From Rhizobium sp. Q54 (lineage in GTDB: Bacteria > Pseudomonadota > Alphaproteobacteria > Rhizobiales > Beijerinckiaceae): 64,000 nt of DNA. Shown here piece after piece: positions 45,654-54,773 of this stretch (positions within the stretch are counted from its first letter, which is position 1; every line of letters starts with the position of its first letter). Made by a program: the position numbers and the translations under genes. The notes under the pieces were generated by a model. It was not told where the DNA came from and searched no databases. It was given only the letters and a program-made list of their open reading frames with translations. The stretch spans positions 1 to 64,000 of the forward strand of contig CAMCUC010000012.1 in NCBI GenBank assembly GCA_945878875.1, given 5' to 3'.

Positions 45654-46381
45654 ATGCGCTTTCCGGCATTCCGCAAGTTTCATCGCCTTCCGCGGTTTTT
45701 CTCTGATTTTGCCGCCTTCAGGAGCGCTGCCGCAGCGGGAGGCGCGCGGATGCCAAAATTGCGAGACGCTCGCGCAATGGTTGAGGATGCGACGCCACGC
45801 ACCGGCTTTGAACCCAATATATCTACCATTGCGGGTGGGCGGCGCGCGAGCTGGCGCGGCGTTCGCCTGACAGGCACGTGGATTTCTCCTCCGCGCTCTG
45901 GTTCGTATCAATCGCTTCCGCAATCTGCCACATCGATCATTACGATTACCGGCCGCCAGCTCTTGAAATGCCAAATGTTGGCGTGGGGGCCTGTGATTTG
46001 CAGCATCTGCCTTTCGAGGACAAATCGCTCGCCTCTATCTCCTGCATGCATGTGGTCGAGCACATAGGGCTTGGTCGATATGGCGATGCAATCGATCCGC
46101 TTGGCGACAGGAAAGCGATGCAGGAATTATCCCGTGTACTGGCTCCCGGCGGAACTTTGTTGTTTGCGACCCCTGTCGGAAAACCGCGCACCGTCTTCAA
46201 TGCGCATCGCATCTACGCCTATGAGGAAATAACGGCTGCGTTCCCGGAGCTGCAGGTTGAGAGCTTTGCGCTTGTTACTGATGGCAAGTACGGCTCGAAA
46301 TTGATATTGGACGCTGATCCGGCATTAGTTGCAGAGCAGAAATATGGCTGCGGCTGTTGGGTTTTTCAGCGGCCTGATTAA
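45654..46381 (+). pseudogene. DUF268/SAM-methyltransferase-like protein with a -1 frameshift near 45811-45817
   Basis: Frame 3 'MRFPAFRKFHRLPRFFSDFAAFR...EDATPRTGFEP' joins frame 2 'QYIYHCGWAARELARRSPDRHVDFSSALWFVSIASAICHIDHYDYRPP...SCMHVVEHIGLGRYGD'. Confidence 0.7.
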
Positions 46382-46382
46382 A

Positions 46383-47282
46383 CTAGGCCGGGAGGCGTAT
46401 CCATCCCGGCGGATAGATATCCCTCGTGTCATGGGTCGCCGTCGCCTGCTTGGAGAACCATGCATCTGGCGCGATCACCAGAGCGTCGGGCCGGGGGTCG
46501 AGCCAGGCGCTCCACCAGCTGAATGTGCTGTTGGCGATGATGTGCGCGCGCGCTTTGCTCATCAGGTACATGTCGTCGTATTCGGATTCGCCGCGCACGA
46601 AATGGGCTTTTGGATGATGAGCGAACATTGCGCGCGCGTGATCGGGATCGTCTGAGAAGACGGATATTTTCTGGATTGCGAACTTGGTTTCCAGTAGCTC
46701 CAGCGCGCTTTCGTAATAGGCGGGCTGCATCAAGCCATGAAAAGCGTTAGCGCCCGAATGCGCGAGGTAATCGCCACGTCGCACGTGCAGCGCCACGCAG
46801 CCCTCGCCGATCTCCTGCGCTTGCGCTCGCGCATATTGCGAGATTGCGCGTTCCAAAGTAAACGCAGCGCGGACCGTATCCTCTGCGCCTGCAAAAAACT
46901 TCGGAGACTGGAAATAGCCGCGCAGATAACAATCGCCTGAAATCTGATGGAAGTCCGGCGTATAATTATAATTGGTTTGGGTAAAAACAGGTCCGCGCCA
47001 GCCAGTGGGGCGGCGGGGTGATCTGGCGCCAAGGAGCTTCGCCGACTGGTGGACAATTTTGTTGAAAGTCCGCTCAAGCGGACTGTCTCTATCCGTGAAA
47101 ACATCTGCGTCAACATTCATCGCTGCGAGGCTAAACTGACGGGCGCCGTCAATGCGCAAGCGTGACGTGTCGAGTTCCAGCTGCGCGCCAAGCCGTTGCG
47201 CAAGCGTTATCCCGGCCGCAGCCTGAAACATCTGGTTGCCGAGTCCGCCGAGCATTTCGACGCGAATTGTTTTATCTTTCAT
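46383..47282 (-). CDS. Alpha-1,2-fucosyltransferase-like glycosyltransferase (GT11)
   Basis: 'VEMLGGLGNQMFQAAAGITLAQRLGAQLELD', 'CVALHVRRGDYL', 'HIIANSTFSWWSAWLDP'. Confidence 0.93.
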   Translation of the reverse strand: MKDKTIRVEMLGGLGNQMFQAAAGITLAQRLGAQLELDTSRLRIDGARQFSLAAMNVDADVFTDRDSPLERTFNKIVHQSAKLLGARSPRRPTGWRGPVFTQTNYNYTPDFHQISGDCYLRGYFQSPKFFAGAEDTVRAAFTLERAISQYARAQAQEIGEGCVALHVRRGDYLAHSGANAFHGLMQPAYYESALELLETKFAIQKISVFSDDPDHARAMFAHHPKAHFVRGESEYDDMYLMSKARAHIIANSTFSWWSAWLDPRPDALVIAPDAWFSKQATATHDTRDIYPPGWIRLPA

Positions 47283-48141
47283 CGTCACGCGTCCTGTCCG
47301 CACGCAGCAAAAGAGGGCGCTTTACGCCAAAGCGGCGCGCAGCGCGATACAGCGCAGATCGCGCCAGGCATTCCAGCCACGCGCCGACCCCCAGCGTTTG
47401 TATCTGCCACGCCATTTTCCGCCTTAATCCTGCTGGGCCGATCCGCCTGCGCCGCAGCAGCTTTTGTATGCCGGTTTCGCGCGCCAGATTGCGTTCGCCG
47501 ATCGCGTCGATCGAGGATGTGGCAAGTACGTTGGCGTCCACTGGCGGCGGTGACATGCCGTAGGTTATCAAACTGAAATCCCACGGGCGTCGCAAGTCTT
47601 CGTCAATTGCGTGTATTGCGATCTTTAATCCCGCCAGTATTTTAGAAGCGCCGTTTTTGGAAATAAGATAGCACCCCATATTATTGGGCACGCGCAGGTA
47701 AGATATCAGCTCTCCAGCCGCCCCCAGATCAGCTTGCGCGACATAGGCGGATTTCGACGGGTTCGACAGCCGCACAATGTCCCAATCAGGCGGCAGATCC
47801 TTGATGTGCGCTATGAACGCGGGCAAGCGCTCGCTGATGTGAAGGTCGTCCTCCATCACGATAAGGCAGTCGTCGTCAGACGCCAGCAAGCCTTGCATAA
47901 TCGAAAGATGGCTGGCGTAAACGCCGATCTCGCCCGGCTTCAGGTTCGAATGGGGGCATCCTTGCGTATCAACAAAGCGTTCGCGCAGTTCAGGCGGGAC
48001 GGCCAATCCCCGTATCGCCTCAAATCGCCGGAAGGGGAGGCCCAGTTCGGTTAGCTGCTGCTCCATGTGGCCCAAGCGATCGGTATCGCTCGCCAAATTG
48101 ATGACGATTACGGGCGGGGGCGTTTGCGCGTCGGGCGGCAT
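47272..48141 (-). CDS. Glycosyltransferase family 25 (LPS-type)
   Basis: 'VIVINLASDTDRLGHMEQQLTELGLPFRRFEAIRG', 'GEIGVYASHLSIMQGLLASDDDCLIVMEDDL'. Confidence 0.92.
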   Translation of the reverse strand: MPPDAQTPPPVIVINLASDTDRLGHMEQQLTELGLPFRRFEAIRGLAVPPELRERFVDTQGCPHSNLKPGEIGVYASHLSIMQGLLASDDDCLIVMEDDLHISERLPAFIAHIKDLPPDWDIVRLSNPSKSAYVAQADLGAAGELISYLRVPNNMGCYLISKNGASKILAGLKIAIHAIDEDLRRPWDFSLITYGMSPPPVDANVLATSSIDAIGERNLARETGIQKLLRRRRIGPAGLRRKMAWQIQTLGVGAWLECLARSALYRAARRFGVKRPLLLRADRTRDDER

Positions 48142-48217
48142 ATTGATCGCAATCTGTTATCTATTGAGCGAGTGGTACATTTATATAAGCTGGAGCGTGA
48201 AATTGAAGGCGCTAATT

Positions 48218-48967
48218 ATGCGAACAGGCTTGAACAAGATAGCGGCCCGGCTGGAGAAGAGTTTCGCTTTGCTTCAAGGCAAAGGGGCCGGCTCGTTCTC
48301 TATAGATGACGAAGTGCGCCTTGCGCTGCGCTTGATGCACGGCGACGAGCTATTTCTTCTCGACGTTGGCGCCAATAAGGGTTTGTGGACCGCTGCGCTC
48401 CTGAAGCAGGCGCCCGGCAGGTTTAGCGCAGCTTATCTCTTTGAGTCCTCAGCGCATAACCTCTCATTGCTGGGCGCGATTGCCGACGCCCGTTTGACTA
48501 TCGTGCCCGCCGCCGTGGGCGCCGTTGCTGGAAGAGGGGTCCTTTATGCGGACGCCCCTGGCTCCGGCCTTGCCTCTTTGACGCAGAGAAACCTCGCCCA
48601 CAAAGGTTTGCGGCTTGATCGCGAAGAGGCTGTCAGCGTGGTGACGATTGATGAATTCGTGAGCGAACGGGGGCTGACGCGCGTGGATTTCATGAAGATC
48701 GACGTTGAGGGCCATGATCTCGATGTCCTGAAGGGTTCTGAAAAATCGCTGCGGAGCGGGCTAATTCGCGCTTTGAGCTTCGAGATGGGCGGGGCCAACG
48801 TCGATACGCGGACCTTTTTCCGGGACTTCTGGGATTTGTTGAGCGCATGCGGTTTTGATCTGTGGAGGGTGTCGCCGACGTTTGGGTTGATCCCGGTGAC
48901 AAGATATATGGAGCGCGACGAGGTGTTCGTCACAACCAATTACATGGCCACGCGGAAGCCCAAATGA
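48218..48967 (+). CDS. FkbM family methyltransferase
   Basis: 'ELFLLDVGANKGLWTAALLKQAPG...VVTIDEFVSERGLTRVDFMKIDVEGHDLDVLKGSE'. Confidence 0.9.
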   Translation: MRTGLNKIAARLEKSFALLQGKGAGSFSIDDEVRLALRLMHGDELFLLDVGANKGLWTAALLKQAPGRFSAAYLFESSAHNLSLLGAIADARLTIVPAAVGAVAGRGVLYADAPGSGLASLTQRNLAHKGLRLDREEAVSVVTIDEFVSERGLTRVDFMKIDVEGHDLDVLKGSEKSLRSGLIRALSFEMGGANVDTRTFFRDFWDLLSACGFDLWRVSPTFGLIPVTRYMERDEVFVTTNYMATRKPK

Positions 48968-49146
48968 AAAAGGGCCGCGCGCCGTCTTGTGTGCGGCGTT
49001 CGCGGCCCGGGGGCTGCTCGCGCCTGTGGGGCAGGGCGTGAGCTGGCTTGAGCTTGCCGCCTGCGGGTTAACGCCGATGGTTTGGGATCGCGCAGATTTA
49101 GTTAAATCGTCTTAAGCTTGAGTATTGGTTGCCGGGCGCCAGTCAT

Positions 49147-49243
49147 TGGACCTCCGGCGTCCAGCCCGCATCTTTGCATACCTACCGAAGGTACCTGAAG
49201 GTCGGACCTCTGGTCCGCTGCGGGCGGGGACGCCCGCGGTCCA
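49147..49243. repeat. Diverged REP-like inverted pair
   Basis: TGGACCTCCGGCGTCCAGCCCGC (49147-49169) opposite GCGGGCGGGGACGCCCGCGGTCCA (49220-49243). Confidence 0.75.
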
Positions 49244-49248
49244 ATCCC

Positions 49249-51435
49249 TCAAGCCGCCTGCGCTTCGTATTCAGCCTGGCGGGGGAGGCGGCAGAGCATG
49301 TCGATCAGTGCGCGGTCATGCAGCAGCACCATGCGCTCACCGGGCTTCAGCCATGAGATTGCTTCCTCAGCCGTGCGGGCTTCCAGCAGTTTGGCTTCCG
49401 CCATTGCCCGATCAGGCTCGATCACGCCGCGTTCGCGTCTCGGCGGCGGGGTCAGGATCGCTTCATGGACTTCGCGCAGCCGGGCGTCGGAATGGATGGC
49501 GAGCAACGGATCGCCCATCGGTATGGCGGGCTCCAGTGCTTGGGCCAGCTCCTCGGCGCGGGACGCGACCCTGGGGCGCTGGCCTTCCTCGGGCGTCACC
49601 AGCAGGCCGATACGGCGCAAGAACAAGCCGATGGACAGCTTGCCGCTGACCCATGACAGGAGAATCGCCAGCAGCAGGCCAGCAATCGTTGGTGACATCC
49701 ACGCCACCAGCGAGGTGGAGATCATCAGCCCCGAGATCAGCGTCAGCACGCCAAGCGCCACGTGCGACCAATGGCGGCGCACAATGTCGCGCAGCGGGAT
49801 CGAGCCGTCGTCGCGGCGCTGCGGCGTCCAGCCGGTGTCGCGGCCAAACATAATCTGCATCACCGAGCCGGTCTGGATCACCATCATGATCGGCGCGATT
49901 AGCGCGGCGAATATCACCTCCACAATGGCTGAGCCTATCAGCCCGATGGCGCCGCCGCAGGCGCGTCGTGTCGGCGCGCGGAAGATGGCGTAGGCGAGTC
50001 CCATGACTTTTGGGGCCAGCAGCACCGCCATCGTGATGCCGAACAGATTGAGCGCGCGCTCGTAGTCAAAGCGCGGCCAATCGGGGAAGCGGGCGAATTC
50101 GTGGGTGAAGAATTCCGGGCGGATGTAGGCAGATTGCACCACCAGCACCATGCCCACGATCAGGCTCGCCATCCAGATAGGCGAGGAGAGATAGCTCATG
50201 GCCCCGGTCGCCAGATGCTGGCGGCTCGAAAGCTGCAAACCGCGCGCGCCGATGATGCGCAGATGTTGCAGATTGCCCTGACACCAACGGCGATCCCGCA
50301 CGGCGACGTCGATCAGCGACGGCGGGCTTTCTTCATAGCTGCCGCGCAATGTGGGGAGCATGTAGACGGAATAGCCGCCGCGCAGCATGAGCGCGGCCTC
50401 TATGAAATCGTGGCTCATGATGTGGCCGCCAAACGGCGGGCGCCCGCGCAGCGTCGGAAGGCCGCAGCAATCGGCGAAAGCCCTAGTGCGGATAATCGCG
50501 TTGTGGCCCCAGTAATTGCCCTTGCGACCGGACCAGACGGCAAGGCCCGCCGCGATCACGAGGCCGTAAATGCGGGCGGCGAATTGCTGGAGGCGCGCAA
50601 AGAAAGTGTTGCGGTTGATGATGAGCGGCAGCGTCTGGATGATGCCAGCGTCCGGATCAGCGGCCATGGCGGTCGACAGGTTCAGAATGCACTCGCCGGT
50701 CATCAGGCTGTCGGCGTCGAGAACGATCATGAACTCATAGGCGCCGCCCCAGCGGGTGACGAAATCGTCGATATTGCCAGCCTTGCGGCTCGTGTTTTTG
50801 GGGCGGTGGCGATAATAGACGCGCGCGTCCGGCCCAAGCTGCTCCCTGAGCGTCATATAGGTGCGCTCTTCGGCGATCCAGACGTCGGGATTTGTGCTGT
50901 CGGACAGGAAGAACCACGAGAAGCGTGCGCCTTGTCCGGACGCCTCGACCTCTTCGCGCATCGCCTGAACGGCGGCGAACACGCGCGAGGGCGCCTCGTT
51001 ATATATTGGCATCACGACCGCGGTGTCATTAGTAATCGGCGCAATCTCGCCCTTGGGGCGCGGCGACATCAGCAATGAGCAGAAGCCGACGATGGCGCTC
51101 GTGAAGGCCAGCGCGATCCATGAGAAATTGATGACGAACAGAACCAGCAGCGCCCACTTGAGCACCGTGATCGGGCCGACGTTGATGACGCCATACATCT
51201 CGGATGCGCCAAAAGCGGTCAGCGCCAGCGCGCCGCCAAAGACAAACAGCCGCGCGTAAAGCGCCTTGCTGTCGTCGCGCTTTTGCGGACGGTGCGCGCT
51301 GGCCTCGTCGAACGAGGTCAGCGATTGCGCGGGCATGTGCAGCCGCGCTTCCCTCGGCGTCGAGAAGCGCGCTTCAGCGGGCTCCGGCTGCTGCACGACG
51401 GATTGTTTTTCGAGAGTTTGGGTCACGGCGTCCAT
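49249..51435 (-). CDS. opgH: Periplasmic glucan glucosyltransferase OpgH/MdoH
   Basis: 'VMPIYNEAPSRVFAAVQAMREEVE', 'EFMIVLDADSLMTGECILNL'; next to opgG. Confidence 0.94.
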   Translation of the reverse strand: MDAVTQTLEKQSVVQQPEPAEARFSTPREARLHMPAQSLTSFDEASAHRPQKRDDSKALYARLFVFGGALALTAFGASEMYGVINVGPITVLKWALLVLFVINFSWIALAFTSAIVGFCSLLMSPRPKGEIAPITNDTAVVMPIYNEAPSRVFAAVQAMREEVEASGQGARFSWFFLSDSTNPDVWIAEERTYMTLREQLGPDARVYYRHRPKNTSRKAGNIDDFVTRWGGAYEFMIVLDADSLMTGECILNLSTAMAADPDAGIIQTLPLIINRNTFFARLQQFAARIYGLVIAAGLAVWSGRKGNYWGHNAIIRTRAFADCCGLPTLRGRPPFGGHIMSHDFIEAALMLRGGYSVYMLPTLRGSYEESPPSLIDVAVRDRRWCQGNLQHLRIIGARGLQLSSRQHLATGAMSYLSSPIWMASLIVGMVLVVQSAYIRPEFFTHEFARFPDWPRFDYERALNLFGITMAVLLAPKVMGLAYAIFRAPTRRACGGAIGLIGSAIVEVIFAALIAPIMMVIQTGSVMQIMFGRDTGWTPQRRDDGSIPLRDIVRRHWSHVALGVLTLISGLMISTSLVAWMSPTIAGLLLAILLSWVSGKLSIGLFLRRIGLLVTPEEGQRPRVASRAEELAQALEPAIPMGDPLLAIHSDARLREVHEAILTPPPRRERGVIEPDRAMAEAKLLEARTAEEAISWLKPGERMVLLHDRALIDMLCRLPRQAEYEAQAA

Positions 51436-52979
51436 CTGTAGAGCCACGTCTCGCTGATTTGTTTGCCTGCGCCCTCAAGTATCAGGCGCAATTCGATATT
51501 GGGTTCGGCGCCGGCTTCAAGATCAAAGGTGACGCGCGCCGCTTTCTGGTCTCGCACCAGTACAACGCGCAAGGCCGAAACATTGGCGTTGGAGGCGTGG
51601 GCGCGGGCGGTAACTTCGGGCGCGGCGTTCACGTCGGCGAGGACGTCGCCGGTGAACTCGATCATAAACCTTCGGCGGCGCGAATTGGCGCCGGCGCCGG
51701 GCGGGCGGCCTGCGCGCGATAGGGCAGCAATCGCGAAAGGCGGGCGCGTGTTCGGCGTCCAGCACCAGAACTGGCGATAGGCGAACGAGTGTTCGGCATT
51801 GGCCGCGAGCGCATTGCGCGGGCGCCAATAGCTGACAATGTTCTGGTTGGTTTGCGCTTCAGCGGGGATTTCAAGCAGGGTTACATGCCCCGGTCCCCAA
51901 TCGCCGATCGGTTCGGTCCAGACGGAGGGGCGCGCTTCCCAGTGCTGATCGTCGTCCTTGAAATGGGCGAAATCACGATCACGCTGCAACAGGCCAAAGC
52001 CGCGCGGGTTTTCGTCAACGAAGGCGGAGGCCTGCAAGTTGAGGCGATTGGCGACCGGGCGCCAGATCCATTCATTCTTGCCCGTCAGCATTTGCAGGCC
52101 CGAGGCGTCATAGACGTTGGGGCGCACGTCGTCACCACGGCGTCTGTCGATGGGGCCAAACAGGAACGTGCCCTGCACGGTGGCGATGCCCACATGCTCC
52201 AGCGCAGCGCGCGTGAACAGCGTGCACTCGGTGTCGACGATGGTCGTGTCGCCCGGACGCAGCGTAAAGCGATAGGCGCCGGTCACGCTCTCCGAATCAA
52301 GCAGCGCATGAATGACGACGACGCCTGCCGCCAGTCCGGGACGCTCGACCCAGACTGCGGCGATGTTTGGAAATTCCTCGCTCTTGTTGGTGTCCACCGG
52401 GCGAATCGCCAGCGCACGCGCCGCTGCGCCGAAGGGCTGGTTGCGCGCGCCGGTCTGGAAATAGCCGGCGCCCTGAAACAGGAGCACGTCGCGCATCTCG
52501 CCCTCGGGCGTGCGCTGCTTGAGGCGAAAACCCGCAAATCCCGGATCGCGCTTGTCAGTCGGGGCGGGCGCCTTGCCATAATCGTAATCAGCGGCGTCAA
52601 AGCCAAGCCTGCGAACGTAGCCGTCCTCGATCAGGTTGATCTGGAGATTGTTGGAGAAGATGAAGCCGCGCGTGGTCGGCTCCATTGAGAACCCGGTCTG
52701 CTGCGCATCCCAGATTGCAGTCCCCGGCTTGCGGCGGATTGTTGAATATTGCTCAAAATTCAGGGCGCTAAATGCGTCAGTCATATCATGCGCAGGCCTG
52801 CGCCATGGCTGACGGGCCAAAGCGCGGGCAGCATCGAGCACTTGCGAGGGGTCAAATTTGGGTCCGCGCGGATCGGCGGCCGGTTCGGGCGCCGTTTGGG
52901 CGTTGGCGGCGGCTACAAGCGCAGACGGCGTCGCAAGGCCTGTCATTGCGATCTTCAACAGGTCACGGCGTCTCAACAT
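51423..52979 (-). CDS. Periplasmic glucan biosynthesis protein OpgG/OpgD
   Basis: 'FEQYSTIRRKPGTAIWDAQQTGFSMEPTTRGFIFSNNLQINLIEDG'; signal peptide. Confidence 0.93.
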   Translation of the reverse strand: MLRRRDLLKIAMTGLATPSALVAAANAQTAPEPAADPRGPKFDPSQVLDAARALARQPWRRPAHDMTDAFSALNFEQYSTIRRKPGTAIWDAQQTGFSMEPTTRGFIFSNNLQINLIEDGYVRRLGFDAADYDYGKAPAPTDKRDPGFAGFRLKQRTPEGEMRDVLLFQGAGYFQTGARNQPFGAAARALAIRPVDTNKSEEFPNIAAVWVERPGLAAGVVVIHALLDSESVTGAYRFTLRPGDTTIVDTECTLFTRAALEHVGIATVQGTFLFGPIDRRRGDDVRPNVYDASGLQMLTGKNEWIWRPVANRLNLQASAFVDENPRGFGLLQRDRDFAHFKDDDQHWEARPSVWTEPIGDWGPGHVTLLEIPAEAQTNQNIVSYWRPRNALAANAEHSFAYRQFWCWTPNTRPPFAIAALSRAGRPPGAGANSRRRRFMIEFTGDVLADVNAAPEVTARAHASNANVSALRVVLVRDQKAARVTFDLEAGAEPNIELRLILEGAGKQISETWLYRWTP

Positions 52980-53290
52980 GGATGCGTCTGGTCCCGGGGC
53001 GAGGCAGCGCAGACGGCAGATTCACGTAACAGCCTCGGCGCACCGCCAAGTCTATAGCAGATTGCGGCGGCGGCGCGACGACTTTCCATCGTTAACAAGG
53101 ACCAGTCGCTTTCTTTTATTAACGTCGCTTCCCTAGCGGAATTCACGTCTTGTAAGGCGTCCGTCATGCAGGATGACGCAGGATGCGTTTCAGGCTGTTT
53201 TGTTACGTTGCGGCATGACGCGCGTTTGTCGCTGACCCGGGCTTTCGCTTGGGATAAATCATTGTTCTTGTACTTACTGGAGATTCGCCC

Positions 53291-54655
53291 ATGTCCAGCG
53301 ACGCAGCCCAGGCGCAATCAGCGCGCTCTTGCCTCACCATCGTTCTGGCGGCGGGCGAGGGCTCGCGCATGAAGTCGGGCTTGCCCAAGGTTCTGCATAA
53401 GGTTGCAGGCCGCTCCATGCTCTCGCATGTGCTGGCTGCGGCTGGCGGCGATTCTGTCGCCGCCGTTGTGGGGCCTGATCGTGAGGACGTCGCCGCCCGC
53501 GCCCGGATGGATACGCCCGGCGCCGACGTGTTCGTGCAAAGCCAGCGGCTTGGCACAGCTCATGCTGTTCTGGCTGCGCGCGAGGCGATTGCGCGCGGCT
53601 ACGATGATCTGCTGGTCGTGTTCGCCGATACGCCGCTGGTGCGCAGTCAAAGCCTGCTGGCTCTGCGCGCAGCTCTGGCCGATGGCGCGAGCGTGGCGGC
53701 CATGGGGTTTGAAGCGCGCGATCCAAACGGTTATGGGCGCTTGCTGCTGAGAGGCGACTCACTTGAGGCGATCCGCGAGCAGAAGGATGCAAATGCCGAC
53801 GAGCTGTCCGTCAAAGCCTGTAACGCCGGCATTATGGCGCTCGACGGGCGCCGCGCTCTGGAGCTGCTGGACTCGATTGGGTCTGACAATGCGCAAAACG
53901 AATTCTACCTGACCGATGCCGTTAAAGCCGCCCGCGAACGCGGCCTGCGATGCGTCGCCGTGATGGCGCCCGAAGAAGACGCCATGGGTGTCAACGACCG
54001 GGTGCAATTGGCCGCCGCCGAAGCCGTGATGCAGCGCCGCCTCCGGGAGAGCGCCATGCGGGCAGGGGCCACAATGATTGCTCCCGAGACCGTCTTCATG
54101 AGCTTTGATACCCAAATCGGGCGCGACGTTTTGATTGAGCCGCATGTGGTTTTCGGCCCCGGAGTCATTCTGGAAGACGGCTGCGTGGTGCATGCGTTTT
54201 CGCATCTTGAGAGCGCGAAAGTGGGCGCCGGCGCCAACGTCGGGCCGTTCGCGCGCCTTCGTCCCGGCGCCAATCTTGGGCAGGGCGCAAAGGTCGGCAA
54301 TTTCGTCGAGATCAAAGCCTCGGACCTTGGCCCCGGCGCCAAGGTCAGTCATTTGAGCTATATCGGCGACGCCAGCATCGGCGCGGACGCCAACATCGGC
54401 GCCGGCACGATCACCTGCAATTACGACGGCTTCGGGAAATTTCGCACCAATATAGGCGCGGGCGCCTTTGTGGGCTCCAACACGTCGCTGGTCGCGCCCG
54501 TAAGCGTGGGGGCGGGGGCTTATGTGGGCTCTGGCTCTGTCATCACGCAGGACGTCCCGCCGGATTCGCTGGCGGTTGCGCGCGGGCGCCAGGCCGACAA
54601 GCCCGGGTGGGCCGCCGCTTTTCGCGCGCAGCAAAAGCCGAAAAACAAGCCTTAA
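53291..54655 (+). CDS. glmU: Bifunctional GlmU (UDP-GlcNAc pyrophosphorylase / GlcN-1-P acetyltransferase)
   Basis: '[29 protein letters not shown]'; left-handed beta-helix repeats; '[15 protein letters not shown]'. Confidence 0.97.
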   Translation: MSSDAAQAQSARSCLTIVLAAGEGSRMKSGLPKVLHKVAGRSMLSHVLAAAGGDSVAAVVGPDREDVAARARMDTPGADVFVQSQRLGTAHAVLAAREAIARGYDDLLVVFADTPLVRSQSLLALRAALADGASVAAMGFEARDPNGYGRLLLRGDSLEAIREQKDANADELSVKACNAGIMALDGRRALELLDSIGSDNAQNEFYLTDAVKAARERGLRCVAVMAPEEDAMGVNDRVQLAAAEAVMQRRLRESAMRAGATMIAPETVFMSFDTQIGRDVLIEPHVVFGPGVILEDGCVVHAFSHLESAKVGAGANVGPFARLRPGANLGQGAKVGNFVEIKASDLGPGAKVSHLSYIGDASIGADANIGAGTITCNYDGFGKFRTNIGAGAFVGSNTSLVAPVSVGAGAYVGSGSVITQDVPPDSLAVARGRQADKPGWAAAFRAQQKPKNKP

Positions 54656-54773
54656 AGAGCACGCCTTTATAGGCGTAAAAGCATCTTGAAATAATACGTA
54701 TTGAAACGTGATTTGAGCCTGGGCCTGTTTATGTTCATGGCCAGAAGAGCCTCAGCGGCGAACGGAGCGGCTT

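Noticed and set aside
48972-49008. GGGCCGCGCGCCG...CGGCGTTCGCGGCCC hairpin after the FkbM gene
   Set aside because: Plausible terminator stem but no T-tract on the plus strand; left out of the feature list.
50101-51078. 325-aa ORF opposite opgH
   Set aside because: Shadow ORF in a GC-rich gene.
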